DNA of 64,000 bases from Corynebacterium riegelii (GTDB lineage Bacteria > Actinomycetota > Actinomycetes > Mycobacteriales > Mycobacteriaceae), in assembly GCF_016728505.1 (NCBI RefSeq), contig NZ_CP068159.1, forward strand, positions 248,001 through 312,000. The letters are read 5' to 3'. A model generated the notes under the pieces. It made no database searches, had not been told where the DNA came from, and saw only the letters and a list, made by a program, of their open reading frames with translations. A program made the translations under genes and the position numbers. Positions 39,261 through 49,388 of the stretch are shown here, piece after piece (within the stretch, counting starts at the first letter, position 1; the number at the start of each line of letters is the position of its first letter).

Positions 39261-42200
39261 CTACTTCTGAGCAGAGGGCTTCTTATCCTCACCCTGCTTC
39301 TTCGAAGACAGCTCGTGCGTCTTACCGGAAGAACCCTTCAGCTCCAGGTCCTTCACGGAGGAGTTGAAGCCACCGTTCGGGGAGCAGTTGTCGTAGATCA
39401 ACGTGCCAGCCAGAATGCCTGCAGCAATCAGAGCGATACCAGCAGCAACCATAGACAGGTCACCACCGACCTCCTTCAGGCGAGCATTAATCTCAGCAAC
39501 CTGACCAGCCATCTGCGGGTTGAAGATACCCAGCTGCTGCTGAATCTGGGAGTTCGCCTGCTCCAGACGAGCCGAGACCTCATTAGCAATCGGAGTGACA
39601 CCCGGGATATCCATCTGGGTAGCCAGACCAATCGGCAGCAGTGCAATCAGCGGCAGACCGAAGCCAAGGGTGGTAGCAACACACTTGCCGGTGTCGATGC
39701 CAACCTTTGCGGTGGCCTTGTTACCAGCAGCATCGGTAACGGTGATGGTGTCGCCAGTCTTCAGATCAACATCAGACGGAACGTCAACAGACCAGTTGCC
39801 ATTTTCATCGGTCGTGGTCTCAATGACCTTACCGTTCGGCAGCGTGACCTTGATGTCCTCACCCGGACGGTCGCCCTTACCGGAGATGGTCTTATCACCA
39901 GGCTTAATCTCGTTGATGGTCGGCTTGTCGGTGTCCTTGACCTCAACGGGGGTTTCGTTACCTGCTTCATCGGTGACCTTGATCTTGTCACCGTGGTTCA
40001 GGTCCGTACCCTCCGGAACATCAACAGACCAGTTGCCGTCCTTGTCGGTGGTCACCTTCTTCTTGGTGCCATCCGGGAAGGTCACAGTGATCTCAGTGTT
40101 CGGACGATCATCCTTACCAGTGATCTTCTTATCACCAGGCTTCACCGGATCCACAGTCGGTGCGGCCTCATCCGGCGTCGACTCCTCATCAGCCGGGTTA
40201 GAACCCTTCTCGATCTCGTCCTTGTTGGAGATACCATCACCGTCGAAGTCGCCGTTCGGATCCAGCAGGGACTTACCGTCCTTGCCAACCAGGTCAAAGT
40301 CCGCGGTTGCGGAGTTCTCCGAACCATCGTTGTAGGTGAAGTCAACATCTACCGACGGACGAACGTACGGGGTAAAGATCTCCTTGAACTTATCCCAGCT
40401 GCTATCGATGTTCGGCAGCTCAGACTTGATCTTCTCAGCGACCTTGTCGTAGCCAGGAGCCGTTGCCTCAACAACACCGTCGGTCTCACCAGTCTTGAAG
40501 GTCCAATCGCCGGAACCAGCAGACGGCTTGCCCTTTGCGTCCTTCACAGGAACATCGGTCTTGCCCTCAAACGGATCAGACGACTCGGTCTCACCAGCCT
40601 CGACGTCCTTGCGATCGCCGTAGTTCGGAGTGTTCTTCGCAGCATCCGACTTCGGATCCACGATCTTGATATCGATCTCGCCAACCGGGTTGCTGTTCTT
40701 GTCCCTAATGACAACCTTGCCATCCTGTGGGTCAGTACCCTCCGGCACCGTCACCTTGATCTCACCAGTGTTCGGATCAACCTCAACCTTGGCATTCTCG
40801 ATCGGGTTACCGTCCTTATCCAGGACATCACCAGTCATACCCTCAGTCGGGTTCTTAACCTTGTCATCCAAGGTCTTCGGCTCACCATTAGCCGGCACCT
40901 GATCGGTGCTCTTGCCCGGAATGATCGATGGCGGAACAGAGTTCGGATCCTTCGGATCGGTTCCAGCCTTCTTCTCATCCTCATCGGAAACGCCGTCACC
41001 ATCATCATCAGTGTCGGTGATATCCGGGGTGCCATCACCATCGGTGTCACGCTGGACCTTGATGACCTTGTCTTCCTTGGCAACCTCGTTGCCGTCCTTG
41101 TCCTTGACGACAACCGTGACAGTTACTTCACGCTCTTCCTCTTCCTTACCCCAATCAGTGATCTTATCCGGGGTACCCGTGACCTTACCGGTCTTCGGGT
41201 CGACCTCCAGACCACCAGGCAGGTTCTCAACCTCAACCTTGCCGCCTTCCGGAACGTCCTTCGCGGTATCGAACGGCTTGATCGGCTGGCCCTCGATAAC
41301 CGTCTCAGGCGTCGTGTTCACCGATGGGTTACCCGGAGTCTTGTCAGAGTTGTTGTCATCACGATCCTTCTCGTGACCATTAACCGGAACCTCAACCTTG
41401 ACCTTGCCATCCGTCAGATCCGGATCCTCAACGACCACATTGATCGGACCATCAACGTCCTTACCCGGGGTGACCTCAATTTCACCAGTGTCCGGATTGA
41501 TTACGACAGGGATATCCTTGCCGTCCTCATCCTTCGCGGAGACCTTGGTGTCCTTATCTGGGTTGTTGACGATGATGCCAGTGCCCTGCTTGTCCTCAGT
41601 CGGATCAACCGGCTTCACATTCGAATCATCAACCGTGGTCTTAGTGGGAGCAGCTTCTTCCTTCTTGACCGTGACCTTCGCCGTAATCGTCTCACGGGAA
41701 CCATCCGGGTAAGTTACCACGACTGGGATGGTGTAGTCGCCGGGCTTGGCATCTGCAGGCGGCACAACCTCGATCGAACCATCGGGATTAACTGTGATCC
41801 ACTCGGGCTTGTCGATCTTGTTGCCCTCCCGATCAGTCACCTGACCGGCCTGCTCGAAGGTGGTTCCTTCCGGAATCTCCTTGCCGTCCTTGTCCTTCGG
41901 TGCTTCCACTGTGGTCTTCTCACCGGCAGGAGCAGTAGCGTCCTCATACTGCGGCTCGAATTCACCGTTCTGGCGGACCTTGTCGATCGCGATGAAGGAG
42001 TCCTGACCAACGACGACGTCGTAAGCGTTGACCAGCTGTGCCACATAGGTGCCCGGGTTCTTGAAATCTTCGGGAGCCAGAGAGCAGTTAGCTGCGTCCG
42101 CCAGGGTATCGACCGCGCAATCTTCGCCAATCTGCTTTCCATCCGGATCAATCCAACGGATCTTGTTATCACCAGAGAACGGCAGTGCGCCCGTCAAATT

Positions 42201-43637
42201 GATCTTCGCCGGCTCAAGATTATTGATGCCTTCCGGAAGATCTGCCGGGTTGAGGTAGGAATCGTAATTAACGATGTCCAAGTGTGTGATGTCGGCCTGC
42301 ACCTCAGCGAAGTTGATGTTGTACCAACGGTGGTTGGTAAAACTTGCGATGCCAACTGCGCCGTCGGAGTTCGGGTTCTCACCCGAGTTGGCATTTACAC
42401 TTTGGAAGACAGGCGTGGGGAAGCCGCTGAAGGAGTTGAGGACCTTACCGTCCTTCTCAGCCCAGATGTACGTGTAATCCTTCATACGACGTCCGATGTC
42501 ATCGCCCATGCGGATCGTGTAACGGCCATCCGCATTGGTTTCGGCACCAACGGTCTTAAGGATCGGCTCCTTGCCGTTCGCGCGCATGTTTTCGATCATG
42601 GCCTTGGTAGCGGCCGCCTGCTCACGGTACGGCTTATCGGCAATTGCCAGGCGCTCGAACTCCGCAATGCCTTCGTCGGAAAGAACCGAGGCATAGACCT
42701 TCGCACCCTCAATCGGCTGATCACCCTTCCAGAAATAAAGCGGGCCGACCTCGTTACGGTCCGGACCACCTTCCGCATCGGACCAAACCCTGCCGAAGTA
42801 GGAATAACGCGGAGCCTTAGTGCCGGAAGGCTGGTGCCAGCCTTCCTCATCCATGGAAAACTTCGGGCTCACCATGTAGGAGTTTTCCGAAACGCTCGGC
42901 GCGCGCTCCTCCAAGAACACACCGGTGCGCTGCATGTTGTTGCCCTCAAGGTAGAACGCACCGTTTCTGGCTTTTGCCACGACGGCACGTGTCCATGCAC
43001 CTGGCACGCCACCACCTGCTTGGCGCACGTAAGTCAGGTCGTTGCCGGTTTCCTCATTCTTCAGCGGGGAATCAACCCAAATACGGTACTCCTGATCGCG
43101 CTCAGCGCGGAAGATGTGAGGTTTACCGTTAGCATCGACGAAAGAATACTCGCCGCCCGGCACAGGGCTGTCCGGGTGGGAAAGCAGATTGCCGTCTTTG
43201 TCCTTCGCACGAAGATCAAACACGTAGTTACCGCTGGTGCCGCCAAGCTGGTGTGACTTCGTGGAATAGATCGGAGAAATCGTGCCGTCGACATCCTTAA
43301 ACTGCATGTACACCGTAACGTCATTGACGCCCATGGTTCCCTTCAGGGAAGACGACGCACTCGTTTCTTTCAGGCCGACGAGACCAGAAAGCGTCGCGAA
43401 AGCGTTGGTCATATCGAATCGCTTTGTGACATAACCATTCGCGATGCCATCAGCTTCGATCAACTTAGACGGATCCGTGGCCGGGGTAGCAGCAACCGTG
43501 CCCGAAGTCTGAGCATTAGCAACTGCTCCGAACTGCGGCGCGACAACCGGCTGAACAGCCGGCGCAACAAGCGCCAATGACAAAGCAGCAGCCGCGATGC
43601 TAGTGCCGCGGCGGCGGGTGATGTTCTTTCCTTGCAT
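39261..43637 (-). CDS. Giant surface protein A (Rib/YPDG and TSP3 repeats)
   Basis: 1458 residues. Signal peptide MQGKNITRRRGTSIAAAALS..., cleavage near residue 42 (ANA). About 500 residues follow that include beta-sandwich-like parts with DVTVYMQFKDVDG and a Cna/carboxypeptidase-regulatory-like ADGRYTIRMGD strand. Then Rib-type repeats with VTYPDGS, calcium-binding type 3 thrombospondin motifs (DTDGDGTPDITDTDDDGDG and DFDGDGISNKDE), and two Ig-like IKPGDKTISGKGDRPGEDI modules. The last ~140 residues are the shared C-terminal module with two hydrophobic segments and two Cys. A probable adhesin displayed on the cell surface. No LPxTG. GGAGGG precedes the ATG. Block 40361-40600 is almost identical to part of gene D. 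Confidence 0.85.
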   Translation of the reverse strand: MQGKNITRRRGTSIAAAALSLALVAPAVQPVVAPQFGAVANAQTSGTVAATPATDPSKLIEADGIANGYVTKRFDMTNAFATLSGLVGLKETSASSSLKGTMGVNDVTVYMQFKDVDGTISPIYSTKSHQLGGTSGNYVFDLRAKDKDGNLLSHPDSPVPGGEYSFVDANGKPHIFRAERDQEYRIWVDSPLKNEETGNDLTYVRQAGGGVPGAWTRAVVAKARNGAFYLEGNNMQRTGVFLEERAPSVSENSYMVSPKFSMDEEGWHQPSGTKAPRYSYFGRVWSDAEGGPDRNEVGPLYFWKGDQPIEGAKVYASVLSDEGIAEFERLAIADKPYREQAAATKAMIENMRANGKEPILKTVGAETNADGRYTIRMGDDIGRRMKDYTYIWAEKDGKVLNSFSGFPTPVFQSVNANSGENPNSDGAVGIASFTNHRWYNINFAEVQADITHLDIVNYDSYLNPADLPEGINNLEPAKINLTGALPFSGDNKIRWIDPDGKQIGEDCAVDTLADAANCSLAPEDFKNPGTYVAQLVNAYDVVVGQDSFIAIDKVRQNGEFEPQYEDATAPAGEKTTVEAPKDKDGKEIPEGTTFEQAGQVTDREGNKIDKPEWITVNPDGSIEVVPPADAKPGDYTIPVVVTYPDGSRETITAKVTVKKEEAAPTKTTVDDSNVKPVDPTEDKQGTGIIVNNPDKDTKVSAKDEDGKDIPVVINPDTGEIEVTPGKDVDGPINVVVEDPDLTDGKVKVEVPVNGHEKDRDDNNSDKTPGNPSVNTTPETVIEGQPIKPFDTAKDVPEGGKVEVENLPGGLEVDPKTGKVTGTPDKITDWGKEEEEREVTVTVVVKDKDGNEVAKEDKVIKVQRDTDGDGTPDITDTDDDGDGVSDEDEKKAGTDPKDPNSVPPSIIPGKSTDQVPANGEPKTLDDKVKNPTEGMTGDVLDKDGNPIENAKVEVDPNTGEIKVTVPEGTDPQDGKVVIRDKNSNPVGEIDIKIVDPKSDAAKNTPNYGDRKDVEAGETESSDPFEGKTDVPVKDAKGKPSAGSGDWTFKTGETDGVVEATAPGYDKVAEKIKSELPNIDSSWDKFKEIFTPYVRPSVDVDFTYNDGSENSATADFDLVGKDGKSLLDPNGDFDGDGISNKDEIEKGSNPADEESTPDEAAPTVDPVKPGDKKITGKDDRPNTEITVTFPDGTKKKVTTDKDGNWSVDVPEGTDLNHGDKIKVTDEAGNETPVEVKDTDKPTINEIKPGDKTISGKGDRPGEDIKVTLPNGKVIETTTDENGNWSVDVPSDVDLKTGDTITVTDAAGNKATAKVGIDTGKCVATTLGFGLPLIALLPIGLATQMDIPGVTPIANEVSARLEQANSQIQQQLGIFNPQMAGQVAEINARLKEVGGDLSMVAAGIALIAAGILAGTLIYDNCSPNGGFNSSVKDLELKGSSGKTHELSSKKQGEDKKPSAQK

Positions 43638-43670
43638 GTATTTCCCTCCAGGGATTAATGGTTTCAAGGT

Positions 43671-43696
43671 CCCTACGCCCACTTTTAGGCGCAGGG
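43671..43696 (-). promoter_or_regulatory. Leader hairpin of gene A
   Basis: In the mRNA, CCCTGCGCC pairs with GGGCGTAGGG around a TAAAAGT loop, about 34 nt before the start codon. The same hairpin, with different loop and wobble changes, precedes genes B and D. Confidence 0.5.
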
Positions 43697-43742
43697 CTGA
43701 TCGGAGAGTTGCGGCCAAACCGCCTCTCACCCACGTCATGCA

Positions 43743-43771
43743 AGGTTAGCCAGGGCAAAATATATACTCAA
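43743..43771 (-). promoter_or_regulatory. Promoter of gene A
   Basis: Minus strand: TTGAGT, 17 bp, TAACCT. The same -35, spacer length and TA-start -10 occur upstream of genes B, C and D. Predicted leader ~100 nt. The AAGGTTAGCC here also resembles half of a DtxR box, but the other half is missing. Confidence 0.65.
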
Positions 43772-44844
43772 TCTGGTGCGACTATTAGACATAGGAAACG
43801 TTTAGCTATACCTAAATTTTTGACCTGCAATAATTCAACTAACAGCAATCTCCAAAGAACCCCCAACTGACCTCCAAAGGTCCACAAATTCCGTTTCCAT
43901 AACACGCATAACTTAGAAAAATCACAGGTGGATGGCAGCTTTTACCACTGGGGGACACGTCATCAAAACCGTTCGCACCCAGCGACGAAACAATTGACCC
44001 AAAATCACCCTATTCCGGGGGGTATTCATAGCCGGTTTATCAAGATCGAAGATGAGCCTTACCTCATAGACAGCTCCTGGACCGAACGCCAGCAATCGCC
44101 GTGACGCTGTTTAGTTCGTGCTCGAATTTAGCCTCTCGACAACTCGCTTTACCTGGGGTTGTAAATATACTTCCGTTGTCTATCTGTCAGTCGAGCCTGT
44201 TGCCGTCCACTTCAGGAGCTTTATTGCCGCTGACACCATGCGCAACCGGCAAGCGCAGCATCACGTAGCGACGGACGCAGTCCAGCAACGCCAGTTGCAC
44301 TTCTCGCCTCTTGCGTCGACGGTAAAAGTCCTCTCCCCACTGGCCCAGCACCGCTCAGCCTCTACATCACCGAGACAAGACAATCAGCAACCGTGAATCG
44401 GCCCCACAAGCCGTCATGCTTACTACTGGGGAAATGCAGACGGCGGACAGATACAAAGATCATCGCCCTTATGGTGTATCTCTCGTTGAATTGTCCCAAC
44501 ATCCTGCTTCAGATCATTTGTGGTGCTTCCACCGGCCAGGCGTTGCTTGCTCCGTTTAGCGTTTCCCCTCGTTCCCAGATCGCTACTGTCGACACCTTTT
44601 CATTTGCGAGTGTTTTTTATCCAACACCCCCACAAGATAAAGCGACCCTGAGTCCCCGCTCAAGACGGCACGTTGCATCAACCGCCAATAGGACCTTGTG
44701 AAAAACCTGCCATTTTTCTCGACCATCTGCCTACACGACGCCGGCTTGTTAGGTCGTAACTGCTACCCAACTACGAAGACAAATCCGCCCATCCAATGCC
44801 TCAAGGTCCAGCAAAGCCGAGTCTCCGAAACCATAAATATGCGA
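43772..44844. other. 1.07-kb gene-free, AT-richer stretch upstream of gene A
   Basis: Several small ORFs occur on both strands, but none has a ribosome binding site, a recognisable family motif or the local codon bias. Base composition is visibly more AT-rich than in coding parts. It could contain a decayed mobile element or long-range regulatory sequence for gene A; I recognise no specific element. Confidence 0.5.
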
Positions 44845-44888
44845 AACCCCGGTGCCACAGGGAGGTGATTCCCTACAACACCGGGGTT
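44845..44888 (-). terminator. Terminator of surface protein gene B
   Basis: AACCCCGGTG / CACCGGGGTT outer stem with AGGGA/TCCCT inner stem, identical in design and nearly in sequence to the gene A terminator, including flanks. Confidence 0.8.
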
Positions 44889-44910
44889 GGCAGTCAGCTA
44901 CAAGTAGCTG

Positions 44911-47900
44911 TTACTGCTTGTTGTCTTGCTTCTTCGAAGACAGCTCGTGCGTCTTACCGGAAGAACCCTTCAACTCCAGATCCTTCACGGAAGAGTTGAA
45001 GCCACCGTTCGGGGAGCAGTTGTCATAGATCAGCGTGCCAGCCAAGATACCTGCAGCAATCAGGGCAATACCAGCAGCAACCGTGGACAGGTCTGCACCG
45101 ACTTCCTTCAGGCGAGCATTGATCTCAGCAACCTGACCAGCCATCTGCGGGTTAAACACACCCAGCTGCTGCTGAATCTGAGAATTCGCCTGCTCGATAC
45201 GACTCGAAACCTCATTAGCAATCGGGGTGACACCCGGGATATCCATCTGGGTAGCCAGACCAATTGGCAGCAGTGCGATCAGCGGCAGACCAAAGCCAAT
45301 CAGGGACTCGGTGCAGCCCTTGCGCTCGGAGGAGCTAATCGGCTTCTCGACGATCTTCACAGTGAAGTCATCAACCTTATTGCCGTCCTTGTCCTTGACG
45401 GTCACCTTGATCTCATCATCGACCTTGGCATCGTCATTCGGCGTCACCTTGATGTCACCGTTCGGAAGAAGCTCAGCCTTGCCCGGACCCTCAACCTCAA
45501 GCGTGGAGCCTTCCGGAACCGTGAAGCCATCTTCCTTGGGAACCGTGACGGACTCCTTCGGGTAGGTTTCCTTGTCCTTCCACGGATCAACGATGTCGAC
45601 GACAATCGTGTCGAGCTCTTTGCCGTCCTCGCCCTTGACGGTCACCGTGATCTTGTCACCAGGCTTCGCATTCTCACCCGGAGTCACAGTGATGGAACCA
45701 TCAGTGGTGATCTCAGCGGTACCAGGACCTTTAACCTCGACCGTGGAGCCTTCCGGAACATCACCAGAACCATCCTTCTTCGGGATCGTCACCGGCTTGT
45801 CCGGAGTTGTAGAGGTGTCATCCCAATCCGGTTTCTTGGTCGGCTCCTCGACCGTGACGGTGACGTCGACGTTGTCCTTCGAACCATCCGGGTAAGTCAC
45901 CTCAACCGGAACAGTGATCTTGTCACCCGGCTTCGCATCCTCCGGAACCGGAACAGTGATCTCACCGGTGTTCTCATCGACCTTCACACCATCAGGTGCA
46001 CCCTCACCCGGGGTGAACTTCGTGCCATCCGGAGCCGTCGTCGGATTACCGTCCTTGTCCTTGAACTCAGGAGCAGGAACCGTCACATCCTCACCCGGCT
46101 TACCAGAACCAGCCTCGTAGCCAGGCTCGAAAGTCTCGTTGTCCTTGGCATCCGGATCCGTAACCGTGACGGTCACATCAACGTTGTCCTTGGAGCCATC
46201 CGGGTAAGTCACCTCAACCGGGACCGTGATCTTGTCACCCGGCTTCGCATCCCCAGGAACCTTAACGGTGATCGAACCATCCTCATTGACAGTCACACCC
46301 TCAGGAGCATCCTCGCCCTTATCGAACTTCGTGCCCTCCGGCGGAGTGGTCTCCTTGCCATCCTTATCCTTGAAGGTCGGCTTATCGATCTTGACGTCGC
46401 TACCCGGCTTACCGTTGCCACCCTTGTATTCAGGCTCGTAGACCGTGTTCTGGTTAGGAATCTTCGGGTTGCTGTCTTGCTCGTCCGGGATGCCGTCGTT
46501 ATCGTCATCCTCGTCCTCGGTGTCAGGCTTACCGTCACCATCGGTGTCCAGTTTGAACTTCGCCTTAGCGTCGTCCTTGGTGCCATCCGGGTAGGTCACC
46601 TCAACCGGAACCTCGAACTCCTCCGTGGTGTCCTTGTTCAGCTTCAACTTATCCGGGAACGTCACCGTGATCTCACCGGTGTTATCGTCAATCTTGACTT
46701 CATAACCCTCAGGAGCCTTGAAGTCCTTACCGATTTCGAACTTGGAGCCCTTAGGAGCCTTAGCGTCCTTACCTTCCTTATCAGTAAAGGTCGGAGAAGA
46801 CTTCGTCTCTTCACCCGGAACAACGAGCTTCTCTTCGTAAGCAGGCTCGTAGTCCAGGTTCTGGTTCGGAATCTTCGGGTTGTTGTCCTCACCATCCGGG
46901 ATGCCGTCATTATCGTCATCCTCATCCTCGGTATCAGGCTTACCATCACCATCGGTATCCAGCTTGAACTTCGCCTTCGCGTCATCCTTGCTGCCATCCA
47001 GATACGTCACCGTCACCGGAACATCAAACTCTTCCGTGGTGTCCTTGTTCAGCTTCGACTTATCCGGATACGTCACCGTGATCTCACCGGTGTTATCGTC
47101 AATCTTGACTTCATAACCCTCAGGAGCCTTGAAGTCCTTACCGATTTCGAACTTGGAGCCCTTAGGAGTGTCAACCTTCTCCTCAGTCGGCTTACCTTCC
47201 CCGTCAACCTTGGTAAAGGTTGGGGACGACTTCGTCTCCGTACCCGGAACAACAAGCTTGTCCTCGTAGGACGGGTCGAGCTCGTCCGCATCCTTGGTCA
47301 CCAGAACGGACCATGCGGCAACGTCGTTATTACCGGAGACAACAACAACGTTGTAGACGTCACCCTTCTTGGCATCCTTTGGGATGTCGAAGGTGCACGC
47401 AGCAACCTGATCCTTAGCGTTCTTCGACTGGTCGAGGTCGCAAGTCTTGACGACCTTGCCGGCCTTGTCGCGCCATTCAATCTTCGACGGAAGAGGCGAC
47501 AGCTCGCCGCTGAACTCCGGGGTCACCGTGACGCCCGGGGAAGCAGGCTTGTCGGTCGCGTTGTAGTCAGCCGTGATCGACACCGGAGCGTACGGCATGA
47601 GCGCGTGGCGGACGTTGTAAATCGAGTTGACTGGCTTGCCGTAGCGGGGCTTTCCCTGGTCCTCAATGCGCGACGTGACGGTCTGGTTTTCAGCAGGAGC
47701 CGCATCCGCCGGTTTGAAGTTACCGCCCGCATTAAAGCGCTGGAAGATCGGGGTGTGGAAGCCCGTGTAGCCACCCTGGACCTCACCCTTCGGGTTCTCC
47801 ACCCACACGAACACGTGGTCTGGGTTGAGGTAGTCCTCGCGGGTATGAGACGGATCCGTGTAGTCACCGAAACGCAGCGAGTAGTTGCCCTCTGGGTCGG

Positions 47901-48966
47901 TCTTGCCGTAAACCGTCTTGAGGATGTACTCGGGGTGAGCCTCGAGCATCTTCTTCGTCTCTTCAGACAGCTTGTCCGGGTCGTTCTTGAACTTCGCGTG
48001 GAGAGCCTTGTTTGCCGCAGCACCGTCCTTCGTCAGGGTCGATGCGAACACGGTGTAGCCATCAGCCGCCGGGTCCTTAGATTCCGCCTTCGGGCCAGTT
48101 GCCGGGAAGCCCCAGTCTGGGCTACCACCAGTTTCAAGCCACACCCGGCCCGAAAGGACGTTTGATTCCCCGAGCTGAACAGCCGCCGCGTCAATAGGAC
48201 CCTTAGGGTCCTCAACGAGCTTGTCACCCTTGGCGGCCATCCAGCTGGTCTCGTGGCTTGGCGGAATTTCGCGCATGAACGCGGCCATCAGCTGCATGTT
48301 GCCGTCAGCTGCGACGAAGGAGCCCATCGGGCCATCAACAACACCGTTGAAGGAACCCGGCGTCCAACCGTTAGCCTGACGGAACATCTCAACGCGGTTG
48401 CCACGCTCGTTCACCCACGGCTCCACCCAGATACGGTGCTGCTGGTCCGTGCGAGCCGACCAGGTGTGCTCCTTGCCAAGCTTGTCGGTCCAGGTAATAC
48501 CCTTATCGCCGGTACCAAAGGCGAAGGTACCCTCGCCACCATTACCACCGACGAGAGCTCCTTCAAGGTTGTGCGTCTTCGCACTGAAAATCGGCGAGTA
48601 GGAGCCGTCCTTGTCACGGAACTGCGCGTAGACGGTAATGCCATTGAGTTTCACGTTGCCGTTGTCGTACGAAGCACCCGGGTTGCCCTTTGGGCTAGTC
48701 AGGTACACGTGACCGGAGATCAGGCCCTTACCGACACCGTGAGCGTCGGTAAGGTTAGCGGGCTTCGTGACACGGCCGCTGGCGATCATGTCAGCATCAA
48801 TGATCTGGTTAGCCGGGTCCGCAGCCGGCGCATTCTCCTGCGCGACCGCAGCCGGTGCGGCTGCCGGGTTTGCCACCGGTTGTGCGAACGGTGCGATCAA
48901 CGCCAACGACAGTGCAGCAGCAGCCACGGATGTACCGCGACGACGTGCGATGTTCTTTCCTTGCAT
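44911..48966 (-). CDS. Giant surface protein B (Rib/YPDG and TSP3 repeats)
   Basis: 1351 residues. Signal peptide MQGKNIARRRGTSVAAAALS. The ~600-residue N-terminal region contains GLISGHVYLTSPKGNPGASY and a HPEYILKTVYGKTDPEGNYS strand, closely similar to protein C. Two thrombospondin type 3 units (DTDGDGKPDTEDEDDDNDG) alternate with Rib-like EEFDVPVTVTYLDGS repeats, followed by two long YPDGSKDNVDVTVTV repeats and two shorter modules (KPGDKITVTVKGEDGKELD). The C-terminal module (GFGLPLIALLPIGLATQ, then DNCSPNGG) is nearly identical to that of A. Start ATG behind GGAGGGG. Probable surface adhesin. Confidence 0.85.
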   Translation of the reverse strand: MQGKNIARRRGTSVAAAALSLALIAPFAQPVANPAAAPAAVAQENAPAADPANQIIDADMIASGRVTKPANLTDAHGVGKGLISGHVYLTSPKGNPGASYDNGNVKLNGITVYAQFRDKDGSYSPIFSAKTHNLEGALVGGNGGEGTFAFGTGDKGITWTDKLGKEHTWSARTDQQHRIWVEPWVNERGNRVEMFRQANGWTPGSFNGVVDGPMGSFVAADGNMQLMAAFMREIPPSHETSWMAAKGDKLVEDPKGPIDAAAVQLGESNVLSGRVWLETGGSPDWGFPATGPKAESKDPAADGYTVFASTLTKDGAAANKALHAKFKNDPDKLSEETKKMLEAHPEYILKTVYGKTDPEGNYSLRFGDYTDPSHTREDYLNPDHVFVWVENPKGEVQGGYTGFHTPIFQRFNAGGNFKPADAAPAENQTVTSRIEDQGKPRYGKPVNSIYNVRHALMPYAPVSITADYNATDKPASPGVTVTPEFSGELSPLPSKIEWRDKAGKVVKTCDLDQSKNAKDQVAACTFDIPKDAKKGDVYNVVVVSGNNDVAAWSVLVTKDADELDPSYEDKLVVPGTETKSSPTFTKVDGEGKPTEEKVDTPKGSKFEIGKDFKAPEGYEVKIDDNTGEITVTYPDKSKLNKDTTEEFDVPVTVTYLDGSKDDAKAKFKLDTDGDGKPDTEDEDDDNDGIPDGEDNNPKIPNQNLDYEPAYEEKLVVPGEETKSSPTFTDKEGKDAKAPKGSKFEIGKDFKAPEGYEVKIDDNTGEITVTFPDKLKLNKDTTEEFEVPVEVTYPDGTKDDAKAKFKLDTDGDGKPDTEDEDDDNDGIPDEQDSNPKIPNQNTVYEPEYKGGNGKPGSDVKIDKPTFKDKDGKETTPPEGTKFDKGEDAPEGVTVNEDGSITVKVPGDAKPGDKITVPVEVTYPDGSKDNVDVTVTVTDPDAKDNETFEPGYEAGSGKPGEDVTVPAPEFKDKDGNPTTAPDGTKFTPGEGAPDGVKVDENTGEITVPVPEDAKPGDKITVPVEVTYPDGSKDNVDVTVTVEEPTKKPDWDDTSTTPDKPVTIPKKDGSGDVPEGSTVEVKGPGTAEITTDGSITVTPGENAKPGDKITVTVKGEDGKELDTIVVDIVDPWKDKETYPKESVTVPKEDGFTVPEGSTLEVEGPGKAELLPNGDIKVTPNDDAKVDDEIKVTVKDKDGNKVDDFTVKIVEKPISSSERKGCTESLIGFGLPLIALLPIGLATQMDIPGVTPIANEVSSRIEQANSQIQQQLGVFNPQMAGQVAEINARLKEVGADLSTVAAGIALIAAGILAGTLIYDNCSPNGGFNSSVKDLELKGSSGKTHELSSKKQDNKQ

Positions 48967-49000
48967 GTATTTCCCCTCCAGGGATCAATAGTTCCAAGGT

Positions 49001-49027
49001 CCCCCACGCCCACCTTCAGGCGCAGGG
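49001..49027 (-). promoter_or_regulatory. Leader hairpin of gene B
   Basis: CCCTGCGCC pairs with GGGCGTGGGGG around TGAAGGT, at the same distance from the start as in gene A. A motif shared with gene C (GCACCTAMGTGATAGGT) lies further up the leader at about 49036-49053. Confidence 0.5.
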
Positions 49028-49070
49028 CCGAGCAGAGCACCTAAGTGATAGGTAACCCTCACACTGACAA

Positions 49071-49099
49071 AGCGTAGTATCCACAAACTAAATGCTCAA
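49071..49099 (-). promoter_or_regulatory. Promoter of gene B
   Basis: TTGAGC, 17 bp, TACGCT on the minus strand. Leader ~98 nt. Upstream sequence to 49388 is AT-rich and holds the palindrome at 49224. Confidence 0.65.
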
Positions 49100-49223
49100 A
49101 GGTTTCTGGACATTAGTTAGCCGCAACTACTTGAGACTGGAGAGGCTTCCAGGAATTTCAGAGGGAAAATCCATGACCCGCAGCCCGATACAGGTTTCCT
49201 AAAGGTAAACATTTACTGAGTGC

Positions 49224-49235
49224 GTGACAGTTCAC
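49224..49235. promoter_or_regulatory. GTGA-N4-TCAC palindrome upstream of gene B
   Basis: GTGACAGTTCAC, 125 bp upstream of the -35 box. Close relatives lie at comparable distance upstream of genes C and D. The 4-bp spacer does not fit GlxR (6-bp spacer), so another regulator is suggested. Confidence 0.45.
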
Positions 49236-49388
49236 CTATCTTTTAGCGCTGATCAGCGGCAATGTTCACTCAAGGCCATAATGTACGACCAAATGATTAG
49301 GATTACATTTCAGGTAGCGTTCAGAGCTTTTACCCTATAACGGGGGCAGAAGGAACGGACCAATGGGACGAGAGGCGGTCACGGAAGG

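Noticed and set aside
39315..43256. A 1313-codon plus-strand open frame opposite surface gene A, with similar long frames opposite genes B, C and D
   Set aside because: Antisense shadows of repeat-rich, GC-biased genes. They lack ribosome binding sites and family motifs, and the minus-strand proteins have signal peptides, repeats and conserved ends.
43738..43752. DtxR iron box upstream of surface gene A
   Set aside because: Only the AAGGTTAGCC half matches. The second half is missing and it coincides with the -10 box.
44118..44701. Two ORFs of 92 and 102 codons in the gap upstream of gene A
   Set aside because: No ribosome binding site, no family motif, atypical composition. Reverse frames were also read for transposase remnants without a convincing match.
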